Shown piece after piece: positions 19,742-26,902 of a stretch of DNA of 64,000 nt. The notes under the pieces were generated by a model. It ran no database searches, was not told the DNA's origin, and saw nothing but the letters and a program-made list of their open reading frames with translations. A program made the translations under genes and the position numbers. Position 1 is the stretch's first letter; each line of letters begins with the position of its first letter. The stretch is from Intrasporangium calvum DSM 43043 (GTDB lineage: Bacteria > Actinomycetota > Actinomycetes > Actinomycetales > Dermatophilaceae), in NCBI RefSeq assembly GCF_000184685.1, contig NC_014830.1, positions 1,984,001 through 2,048,000 on the forward strand. Reading direction: 5' to 3'.

Positions 19742-20770
19742 GTGCGAATTCGAACCGCCGCGACGGCTGCCGTCGCCGTCCTCGGCCTGTCCGTCCTGTC
19801 CGCGTGCGGCCAGTCCGAACCCGGCACGCCCGCTGCAACCGGCACCCCTGCCAGCACCCCTGCCAGCACGGCGTCGGCCGCCCCCGCCCCGGTGGACACC
19901 CCCGACGCCCTCGCGGGCGTCACGGCATCGGGCCCGGTCGACTTCAAGACCGCCCCGAAGGTCGACCTGGGCAAGACCCCCATCTCCACGACGTCCGTGC
20001 AGCGCCGAGTGCTGACGCCGGGCACGGGCACCGCGGCGACGAAGGAGGACACCGTCAGCATCCGGGCGCAGATCTACAACGGCGCGTCCGGCAAGCTGCT
20101 CGACGACGGCTTCGGGAAGGGTCGTATCGACGAGGGTTACCGACTGGGTCGGACCGACCTGCTCGCCGGGTTCACCGAGGGCCTCGTGGGCGCCCAGGAG
20201 GGCGCGCGGGTCGCGTTCACGATCCCGCCGGCCAAGGGTTTCGGTGACAGCGGCAACGCCCAGCTCGGCGTCGGCGGCACCGACACCATCGTCGTCATCG
20301 CCGACGTGTCGGACGTCCACCGCGGGCTCACGCAGCTCGAGGGCACGGGGTCCGCGAGCCCGGCCGGCTTCCCCACGGTCGAGTTCTCCGAGGGCAACGC
20401 CAAGGCCCCCAAGGTGACCATCCCCAAGGGCGATGCCCCGAAGGAGACGCGTGAGGCGACGCTCATCGAGGGCACCGGCCCCGTCGTCAAGGAGGGGCAG
20501 TTCATCGCGGCGCACTATCACGGCCTGCTCTGGAAGGACGGTTCCGTCTTCGACTCGTCGTGGGAGCGTGGATCCGTCGCGGACTTCCCGATCGGCATCG
20601 GCGCCGTCATCCCGGGCTGGGACGACACGCTCGTCGGCAAGAAGGTCGGCAGCCGCGTGCTCCTCGTCATCCCGCCGAAGGACGGGTACGGCGAGCAGGG
20701 CAACCCCAACGGTGGGATCAGTGGCACGGACACGCTCGTCTTCGTCGTCGACATCCTCGACGCCTACTGA
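19742..20770 (+). CDS. Secreted lipoprotein with two FKBP-type peptidyl-prolyl isomerase domains
   Basis: 342 aa. A lipoprotein signal peptide with lipobox LSAC (~20-23) is followed by a Thr/Ala/Pro linker and two FKBP repeats. The first (~85-200) is degenerate. The second (~235-340) keeps DSSWERG, GIGAVIPGWDDTL and the VDILDAY end and is probably the active one. It likely assists folding on the outer face of the membrane. The GTG start lacks a clear ribosome site; TACAGT lies about 60 bases upstream. A cytosolic FKBP gene follows. Confidence 0.88.
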   Translation: MRIRTAATAAVAVLGLSVLSACGQSEPGTPAATGTPASTPASTASAAPAPVDTPDALAGVTASGPVDFKTAPKVDLGKTPISTTSVQRRVLTPGTGTAATKEDTVSIRAQIYNGASGKLLDDGFGKGRIDEGYRLGRTDLLAGFTEGLVGAQEGARVAFTIPPAKGFGDSGNAQLGVGGTDTIVVIADVSDVHRGLTQLEGTGSASPAGFPTVEFSEGNAKAPKVTIPKGDAPKETREATLIEGTGPVVKEGQFIAAHYHGLLWKDGSVFDSSWERGSVADFPIGIGAVIPGWDDTLVGKKVGSRVLLVIPPKDGYGEQGNPNGGISGTDTLVFVVDILDAY

Positions 20771-20834
20771 CCGGACCGGCGACCAGCCGCTGACAGACTG
20801 GGGCGTGCCCTCACGCTCCGAGGAAGGACATCGC

Positions 20835-21221
20835 ATGCCACTCGACCCAGACCGCACGAAGCCGGAGATCGACTTCCCCGAGGGTGAGCCGCCCACGGAC
20901 CTCGTCATCGAGGACGTCATCGAGGGCGACGGGCGCGAAGCCAGGGCCGGCGACACCGTGAGCGCCCACTACGTCGGCGTCGCCCACTCGACCGGTGAGG
21001 AGTTCGACTCGTCGTGGAACCGCGGCGCCCCGCTCGACTTCCGGCTCGGGGTGGGCATGGTCATCCCCGGCTGGGACCGGGGCATCGAGGGCATGAAGGT
21101 CGGTGGCCGGCGCAAGCTGACGATCCCTTCGCACCTCGCCTACGGTGACCGGGGCGCGGGTGCGGCGATCGCGCCGGGGGAGACGCTCATCTTCGTCGTC
21201 GACCTCGACGACGTGCGCTGA
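20835..21221 (+). CDS. Cytosolic FKBP-type peptidyl-prolyl cis-trans isomerase
   Basis: 128 aa, a single FKBP domain with DSSWNRGAPLDFRLG, MVIPGWDRGIEGM and YGDRGAGAAIAPGETLIFVVDL, all features of an active FKBP12-like isomerase. There is no signal peptide. GAGGAAGGAC precedes the ATG. It probably shares a transcript with the FKBP lipoprotein 64 bases upstream; the pair recurs near PafBC in actinobacteria. Confidence 0.93.
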   Translation: MPLDPDRTKPEIDFPEGEPPTDLVIEDVIEGDGREARAGDTVSAHYVGVAHSTGEEFDSSWNRGAPLDFRLGVGMVIPGWDRGIEGMKVGGRRKLTIPSHLAYGDRGAGAAIAPGETLIFVVDLDDVR

Positions 21222-21232
21222 CCCAGATCGAG

Positions 21233-21253
21233 CCGTATGCCGCTGGGCTCGCT
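21233..21253 (+). repeat. Dispersed repeat, copy 5
   Basis: CCGTATGCCGCTGGGCTCG plus CT, identical to copy 1. It sits 12 bases after the FKBP stop codon and just before a large hairpin. Confidence 0.85.
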
Positions 21254-21261
21254 CCCAGCAG

Positions 21262-21358
21262 CCCCTCCCACCGCGCAACACACCCGCTCATCGACTGACC
21301 AGGCCTGCTCCAGGCGGCACCTGCAGTCGGTAGGCGGGTGTGTTGCGTTGGGGAGGGG
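21262..21358. terminator. Large two-part stem-loop between convergent genes
   Basis: Perfect 14-bp stem CGCAACACACCCGC (21274-21287) with 21334-21347, extended outward by CCCCTCCC (21262-21269) pairing with 21351-21358. The ~46-base apical region holds an inner CGACTG/CAGTCG stem (21292-21297, 21324-21329). It is larger than a usual terminator and could be a structured RNA or a remnant of a mobile element. Confidence 0.6.
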
Positions 21359-21365
21359 GGTGCGG

Positions 21366-22469
21366 TCAGCGGGGGCGCGGCGTGATGAGGGCGGCTGCGT
21401 GTCGTCCGGCCGCGGCGGCGGTGAGGAATGACAGCCGGTCCTCGTCGAGGCCGCGCCCCATCGTCGACAACCGGACCGGGGCGCTCCGCAGCGCGTCCTC
21501 GAGGCCCTCGCAGTCCACCTCGACGAGCCGCAGCCGACCGCCCGTGGAGCTGCAGAGCGCCTGCGCCTGGCTGTGCACGTAGCGGGCCAGGTCCTCGGTG
21601 AGCCGGGGGACCGGCACGTCGGCCGGGACCAGTGCCACCCGCCCGTAGGCCGTCGAGCTGTGGTGCGACAGCCCCCGGTGCCGCGGGCGCTGGTCCGCCT
21701 CCGAGACCCGCAGGGACGCCACCGGCCGACCGCCCAGCACCCCGGCCGCGTTCACCGCCTCCCCGGCAGAGGTGCCGGAGAACCCCCACCGCGTCCCCGT
21801 CCCGAGGTTGCCCGGGCCCTGCGCGACCACCGTCACGTCGGCCTCGACGACGAGGTGTGCAGTGAGGAGCCCGGTGTGCACGTTGACCGCCTCCAGGTCG
21901 CCCCCGTAGGCCTGGCCGACGGTGATGCACGCCTCGAGCCACCCGGAGTCCCGGAGGCCCGCCACCGTGCGCGAGAAGTCCGCGGGCAGCGCGCCGCCGT
22001 CGGTCATCACGTAGGCGACCCGTGTCGTCGGCGCGGACGCCCGCAGACCTGCAATGACTGCCGGCAGTGCGGAGTGGAGGTCCGCGACGACGACCGGCAT
22101 GCCACCGAGGTCATCCGCGTCGCGCAGACGCTCGTGCTCCGGGCTGTCCTGCTCGTCGACCCCGAGCACCATGGTCTGGACCGATGTGTACCGGGCCTTG
22201 ACGAGGTGACCGGCCACCTGCTCGAGGTCGACCGGCGCGGGCAGGTGGTCCGGGGCGGCGACCACGATCGCGAACCCGCCGGTTCCCAGGCCACGCTCGA
22301 GCGCGGTGGTGTTGAGCAGCACCCGCGCACCGACCGGCAGGTCACCGACGTTCTCGACGTAGCCGAGCGCTCGGACGGTGTCACCGGAAGCGAGCTCAGC
22401 GGCATACGCCACGGTTCCCGCCCAGCGTGACTGGACCTCGGTGATGACTGCCGACCGCCACTGCATCAT
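21366..22469 (-). CDS. DUF3866 family protein
   Basis: 367 aa. It has an N-terminal barrel-like region (VITEVQSRWAGTVAYAAEL), then VLLNTTALERGLGTGGFAIVVA and GHLVKARYTSVQ, all recognisable in the actinobacterial DUF3866 family of unknown function, which regularly accompanies PafBC. TAGGGT (22476-22481) is six bases before the first ATG, so the mRNA is leaderless. It is divergent from pafB. A copy of the dispersed repeat lies inside codons ~20-27, encoding AYAAELAS. Confidence 0.82.
   Translation of the reverse strand: MMQWRSAVITEVQSRWAGTVAYAAELASGDTVRALGYVENVGDLPVGARVLLNTTALERGLGTGGFAIVVAAPDHLPAPVDLEQVAGHLVKARYTSVQTMVLGVDEQDSPEHERLRDADDLGGMPVVVADLHSALPAVIAGLRASAPTTRVAYVMTDGGALPADFSRTVAGLRDSGWLEACITVGQAYGGDLEAVNVHTGLLTAHLVVEADVTVVAQGPGNLGTGTRWGFSGTSAGEAVNAAGVLGGRPVASLRVSEADQRPRHRGLSHHSSTAYGRVALVPADVPVPRLTEDLARYVHSQAQALCSSTGGRLRLVEVDCEGLEDALRSAPVRLSTMGRGLDEDRLSFLTAAAAGRHAAALITPRPR
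22390..22408 (-). repeat. Dispersed repeat, copy 6, inside the DUF3866 gene
   Basis: GCGAGCTCAGCGGCATACG, the GAGCTC variant of the consensus, read in frame near the N-terminus of the DUF3866 protein. Confidence 0.75.
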
Positions 22470-22570
22470 GCCCGGACCCTACCGACGACACACGTCCGCG
22501 CGTGGCCCGAGGAGTCAGGTAGCGTCGGACTGCGCCCGGCAGGGCGACCCAGCAACTGAGGAAGGTGGCC

Positions 22571-23599
22571 ATGAGCGCAACGTCCGCGTCGGCGGAGAAG
22601 ACCGAGCGGCTGCTCAACCTCATCCTCGCGCTCAAGTCGACCCGACGCCCGATCCCCAAGGACAAGCTGCGCGCCGCCCTCCCCGCCTACGCCGAGGCTC
22701 CGTCCGACGAAGCCTTCGACCGGATGTTCGAGCGGGACAAGGACGAGCTGCGCGAGATGGGTATCCCCATCACGACGACCGTCGTCGACGTCCTCTTCGA
22801 CGACGAGGTCGGCTACCGCATCGACTCGAGCGAGACCTCGCTGCCCGAGATCAGCTTCGAGCCCGACGAGGTGGCCGCCCTCGCCCTGGCCGCCCGCGCC
22901 TGGTCCACGGCCAGCGTCTCCGGGACCGCGACCGCTGGGCTGCGCAAGCTGCGACTCGCCGGCGTGGAGATCGACGAGTCGCTCGCCGCCGGCGTCGAGC
23001 CCCGGATCCGCACGACGGAGCCGGCCTTCGACCCGGTGCGCGTCGCTCTCTCCGCCCGGCAGCCCATCACCTTCGAGTACCAAAAGAACGACGGCTCCGT
23101 CGACCTGCGCCACGTCCGGCCGTGGGCGCTCAAGCACTGGCACGGTCGCTGGTACCTCACGGCATACGACGTCGACCGCGGAGCGGAGCGTGCGTTTCGA
23201 CTGAGCCGCGTCGTCGGCCCCGTCCGGAAGAAGGGCCGGGCCGGCTCCTACGAGGTCCCCGCCGACCACGTGCCCGAGGTGTCCCTCGCCGCCCAGGCTC
23301 CCGAGCCCGTCGGCACGGCGACGATCCGCCTCCGCCACGGCCGAGGGCACCTGCTGCGCCAGGCCGCGACGCGCACCCGCGACATCGACCACCGCTGGAC
23401 CGAGGTGGAGGTGCCCTACGAACGCGGCCGGACCGAGCGCGACATCGCAGCCCTCGGCAGCCACGCCGTCGCCGTCGCACCCGTTGAGCTCGTCGACGGG
23501 GTGCGCGAGGCGCTGCAGCGCGTCCTCGAGTCCCACTCGGGCCGGCTGCCCCAGGACGAGCGGGCGGCGGCACCGCGAGTAGGGGAGCAGGCCCCATGA
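22571..23599 (+). CDS. pafB: WYL-domain transcriptional activator PafB
   Basis: 342 aa. An N-terminal HTH (~10-65) is followed by a WYL domain (~150-240, with HWHGRWYLTAYD) and a C-terminal WCX domain. PafB pairs with PafC to sense DNA damage (through single-stranded nucleic acid) and to activate LexA-independent repair genes from sigma-A promoters. GAGGAAGG precedes the ATG at 22571. Its stop overlaps the pafC ATG (ATGA). Confidence 0.93.
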   Translation: MSATSASAEKTERLLNLILALKSTRRPIPKDKLRAALPAYAEAPSDEAFDRMFERDKDELREMGIPITTTVVDVLFDDEVGYRIDSSETSLPEISFEPDEVAALALAARAWSTASVSGTATAGLRKLRLAGVEIDESLAAGVEPRIRTTEPAFDPVRVALSARQPITFEYQKNDGSVDLRHVRPWALKHWHGRWYLTAYDVDRGAERAFRLSRVVGPVRKKGRAGSYEVPADHVPEVSLAAQAPEPVGTATIRLRHGRGHLLRQAATRTRDIDHRWTEVEVPYERGRTERDIAALGSHAVAVAPVELVDGVREALQRVLESHSGRLPQDERAAAPRVGEQAP

Positions 23600-24624
23600 C
23601 CGACAAGCGCCTGAACGAACGACGGACCGCCCTCCCGCGCACCGCCGCGCCGCGCGCGCGGACGGCATCCGAGACCGCGACCCAACGGCTCGGCCGCCTG
23701 CTCGACCTCGTGCCGTGGCTGCTGCGCCACCAGGGCGTCAGCCTCGAGGAGGCCGCGCGTGAGTTCTCGGTCAGCCCCCGGCAGATCGAGTCCGACCTCG
23801 AGCTGCTGTTCCTCTGCGGCACACCCGGCTACACCCATGCCGAGCTCATCGACGCCCAGTGGGACGACGGCCACATCTACCTCGCCAACGCCGACGACAT
23901 CGCCGCCCCCATGCGCCTCACCCGGGACGAGGCGGTCACGCTCACCGCGGGCCTGCAGGCGCTCAGCTCCATCCTCGTCAACTCCGAGATCGCCGACCGG
24001 ACCCTCGCGAAGCTGCGCGCCGCCACGACCGCCGCCGATCCCGGCGGAGGGCAGATCGCACTCGACCTCGACGACGGCAGCCAGCACGCTGTCATGACGC
24101 AGCTCAAGGAGGCGCTCGCCGGCCGGCGACGAGTCCACCTCAGCTACTACGTCGCCACGCGCGACGAGACGACGGAGCGCGACGTCGACCTCATGCGCAT
24201 CGTCAATCTCGACGGACAGTGGTACCTCGAGGGGTGGTGCCACCGGGCGGGGGGCGTCCGGTTCTTCCGCGTCGACCGAGTCGCGGCAGCCACCGTCCTC
24301 GACGTGGACGGCACGCCGCCGCCCGAGGCCACCCCACGCGACCTCGACGAGGAGGTCTTCGTCCCCAGCGACAGCGACCTGACCGTGGAGATCGAGACGT
24401 CGCCCCAGGCGGCCTGGATCGCGGACTACTACCCGAACGAGGGCGTGCGGCGCAGCGCCAACGGTTCGGTCAGGGTGACGCTCAAGGTGGCCGACCCGGC
24501 CCTGGTCCGGCGCCTCATGCTCCGCCTCGGGGGCGACGCCAAGGTGGTCTCGCCAGCTGAGCTGGCCATTGCCGTGGCCGACGAGGCGCAGGCCGCGCTG
24601 GCCCCCTATGAGACGACCGCGTGA
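23596..24624 (+). CDS. pafC: WYL-domain transcriptional activator PafC
   Basis: 342 aa. An HTH (~30-80: LLRHQGVSLEEAAREFSVSP) is followed by a WYL domain (GQWYLEGWCHRAGGVRFFRVDR, in part ~205-230) and a WCX domain. It is the obligate partner of PafB. The ATG overlaps the pafB stop, ensuring stoichiometric synthesis. Despite the name, PafBC act in the DNA-damage response rather than in pupylation. Confidence 0.93.
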   Translation: MTDKRLNERRTALPRTAAPRARTASETATQRLGRLLDLVPWLLRHQGVSLEEAAREFSVSPRQIESDLELLFLCGTPGYTHAELIDAQWDDGHIYLANADDIAAPMRLTRDEAVTLTAGLQALSSILVNSEIADRTLAKLRAATTAADPGGGQIALDLDDGSQHAVMTQLKEALAGRRRVHLSYYVATRDETTERDVDLMRIVNLDGQWYLEGWCHRAGGVRFFRVDRVAAATVLDVDGTPPPEATPRDLDEEVFVPSDSDLTVEIETSPQAAWIADYYPNEGVRRSANGSVRVTLKVADPALVRRLMLRLGGDAKVVSPAELAIAVADEAQAALAPYETTA

Positions 24625-24750
24625 CCACGTGACTCCAGAGGTATGATGTCTCCATTGTTCACGTGCCCCACGTATGCTGGTCACCTGTAGCGCACATGCT
24701 GCAACGAGCGGCCCCATGAACGCGGGTCCTGACGTCTGAGGAGACGACAC
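24621..24750 (+). promoter_or_regulatory. tatA-tatC promoter region
   Basis: TATGAT (24642-24647) is the best -10 box, with a weak GTGACC 15 bases before it. Two CACGTG palindromes flank the box, at 24626-24631 and 24660-24665. Their role is unknown. GAGGAG precedes the tatA ATG. Confidence 0.45.
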
Positions 24751-25086
24751 ATGCCCAACCTGGGTGCCCCAGAGCTCATCGTCATCGCGGTCATCATCAT
24801 CGCCCTCTTCGGCTGGAAGCGGCTCCCGGACATGGCCCGCAGCCTGGGCCGCTCGGCGCGGGTCTTCAAGTCCGAGGTCGACGAGATGAAGAAGGACGGC
24901 AAGACCCCGTCCGAGGCGGCCCAGAGCACCGTCCGTGGCGACGTCGTCGATGACGAGGCCCGCCGTCGCGTGGCCGAGGCCGAGGCCGAGGCCAGGACCG
25001 CAGAGGCGCGCGCCAAGGAAGCCGAGGCGCGCGCTGCCGAGGCTCGCGCGGACGCCGACCGGTTCCGGAGCGACCCTTCCCTCTGA
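24751..25086 (+). CDS. tatA: Sec-independent translocase subunit TatA
   Basis: 111 aa. One N-terminal membrane helix ([19 protein letters not shown], 8-26) carries the FG-KRLP hinge of TatA. An amphipathic helix ([18 protein letters not shown]) and an Ala/Glu-rich, repetitive cytoplasmic tail (~70-105) follow. It polymerises to form the pore for folded Tat substrates. tatC follows 54 bases downstream; no tatB is present here, as usual for this locus type. Confidence 0.95.
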   Translation: MPNLGAPELIVIAVIIIALFGWKRLPDMARSLGRSARVFKSEVDEMKKDGKTPSEAAQSTVRGDVVDDEARRRVAEAEAEARTAEARAKEAEARAAEARADADRFRSDPSL

Positions 25087-25140
25087 GGCGCCGACACCAC
25101 GCCTGAGACCCGCCCCGACGATCGAAGACCGAAGCCACTG

Positions 25141-25953
25141 ATGCCGTCGCTGTTGCGCAAACGCAATCCCGAGGGACGGATGTCCCTCGCCGACCACCTG
25201 CGCGAGCTGCGCAACCGCGTCATGCTGGCCGGGGGAGCGGTCCTGGCCGGCGCCGTTCTCGGCTGGATCTACTACGACCGGATCATCAACCAGCTGATCC
25301 AGCCCCTCAAGGACGTCGCCGCCCAGCGTGGGGAGGCCGGGCTGGTCAACATCAACTTCGGGACGATGACGGACGCGTTCGCCATCAAGCTGACCGTCGC
25401 GCTCTTCGTCGGCCTGATCCTCGCGTCGCCCGTGTGGCTCATGCAGATCTGGGGTTTCGTCGTCCCGGGCCTGACGAAGAAGGAGAAGCGGGTCACCCGG
25501 CTGTTCGTCGTCGCCGCCGTGCCGCTCTTCGTGGCCGGCTGCGCCGCCGCGTTCGTCATGGTGCCGAAGGCCGTCGCCGTCCTCCTCGACTTCACACCGG
25601 CCGGTGCCTTCAACATCCAGGACGCGTCGCTCTACCTGTCCTTCGTCCTGAAGTTCATCATCGCCTTCGGGTGCGCCTTCCTGCTCCCCGTCTTCCTCAT
25701 CTGTTTCAACATCATCGGTCTGCTCACGGGCCGGGCCATGCTCAAGGCGTGGCGGCCCGCCGTGATGGTCATCTTCGTGTTCGCCGCGGTGATGACGCCG
25801 ACTCCCGACGCGTTCACCATGCTCTTCATGGCCTCGCCGATGATCGTCCTCTACTTCGCCTCGGTCGGGGTGGCCTTCGTGCTCGACCGGAAGAAGCAGG
25901 CGAACCTCCCCGACTGGCTTGACGTCCCGGACGACCAGGCATCCGCGCTGTAG
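25141..25953 (+). CDS. tatC: Sec-independent translocase subunit TatC
   Basis: 270 aa with six membrane helices. The N-terminal LADHLRELRNRV signature binds the twin-arginine signal peptide, and the FVVPGLTKKEKR first cytoplasmic loop is typical. The stop codon TAG doubles as part of the -10 box (TAGCGT) of the next gene. Confidence 0.96.
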   Translation: MPSLLRKRNPEGRMSLADHLRELRNRVMLAGGAVLAGAVLGWIYYDRIINQLIQPLKDVAAQRGEAGLVNINFGTMTDAFAIKLTVALFVGLILASPVWLMQIWGFVVPGLTKKEKRVTRLFVVAAVPLFVAGCAAAFVMVPKAVAVLLDFTPAGAFNIQDASLYLSFVLKFIIAFGCAFLLPVFLICFNIIGLLTGRAMLKAWRPAVMVIFVFAAVMTPTPDAFTMLFMASPMIVLYFASVGVAFVLDRKKQANLPDWLDVPDDQASAL

Positions 25954-25963
25954 CGTTCCCGGT

Positions 25964-26902
25964 GTGCCCCGACGCGTCGCCCTGATCATCAACCCCGCTG
26001 CCGGCCGGGGCACTGGCCGGGCCATGGGCGAGGAGACCCGCGGGCGGCTCAGGGCCAACGGCCTCGAGGTGGTCGAGGCCTCCGGCCGGACGTGGGCGGA
26101 GTCGGAGGAGCACGCCACGGCAGCCATCCGGGCCGGGGTCGACGCGCTCGTCCTCGTCGGGGGTGACGGCCTCGTGCACCTGGGAGCCAACCTCGTCGCC
26201 GGCTCGGAGACGCCGATGGGAGTCGTGGCGGCCGGAACGGGGAACGACTTCGCCCGCAACCTGGGCCTGCCGGTCCGCGACCCCGCCCGAGCCGTCGACC
26301 TGATCACGCGGGGGGCGGTCCGGACCATCGATGCCGGCCGGGCCACCGGCCCGAACGGTGAGGTGAAGTGGTTCGCGGGTGTCCTCGGTGCGGGTTTCGA
26401 CGCGGTCGTCACGGCGCGCGCCGCTCGGATGCGGTGGCCCCGGGGCCAGATGCGGTACAACCTGGCGATCCTGCGTGAGCTACCGGTCTTCAAGCCGATT
26501 CCCTACGTCGTCGAGCTCGACGGGCGTCGCATCGAGACGAGCGCCATGCTCGTGGCCGTCGCCAACACCTCCTCCTTCGGCGGCGGCATGATCGTCTGCC
26601 CGGACGCCGATCCGACCGACGGCCTCTTCGACGTCCTGCTCGTCCGGGCGATCTCCGTGCCCGCCTTCCTGCGCGTGTTTCCCTCGGTGTACGCCGGAGC
26701 ACATGTCTCCCACCCTGCGGTGGAGATCCACCGGGCAGCCCGGGTCCGCCTCGAGGCACGGTCGATCCGTTCCCAGGCCGACGGCGAGCCGTTCACCGAG
26801 CTCCCGCTCGACATCGAGGTTGTCCCGCGGAGCCTCCGGGTGCTCACTCGACCCACGGCAGGGAGGATGGACAGCGATGAGTTCGACACACGGCTCCGGT
26901 GA
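25964..26902 (+). CDS. Diacylglycerol/sphingosine-kinase-family lipid kinase
   Basis: 312 aa, DAGK catalytic domain. It shows INPAAGRGTG (nucleotide loop near residue 8), VVGGDGL-type glycine loop (here LVGGDGLVH) and AAGTGNDFARNLGLP. It phosphorylates a membrane lipid such as diacylglycerol. TAGCGT (25951-25956) lies seven bases before the GTG at 25964, which fixes the start and indicates a leaderless mRNA in addition to read-through from tatC. It overlaps the helicase start by 26 bases. Confidence 0.88.
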   Translation: MPRRVALIINPAAGRGTGRAMGEETRGRLRANGLEVVEASGRTWAESEEHATAAIRAGVDALVLVGGDGLVHLGANLVAGSETPMGVVAAGTGNDFARNLGLPVRDPARAVDLITRGAVRTIDAGRATGPNGEVKWFAGVLGAGFDAVVTARAARMRWPRGQMRYNLAILRELPVFKPIPYVVELDGRRIETSAMLVAVANTSSFGGGMIVCPDADPTDGLFDVLLVRAISVPAFLRVFPSVYAGAHVSHPAVEIHRAARVRLEARSIRSQADGEPFTELPLDIEVVPRSLRVLTRPTAGRMDSDEFDTRLR

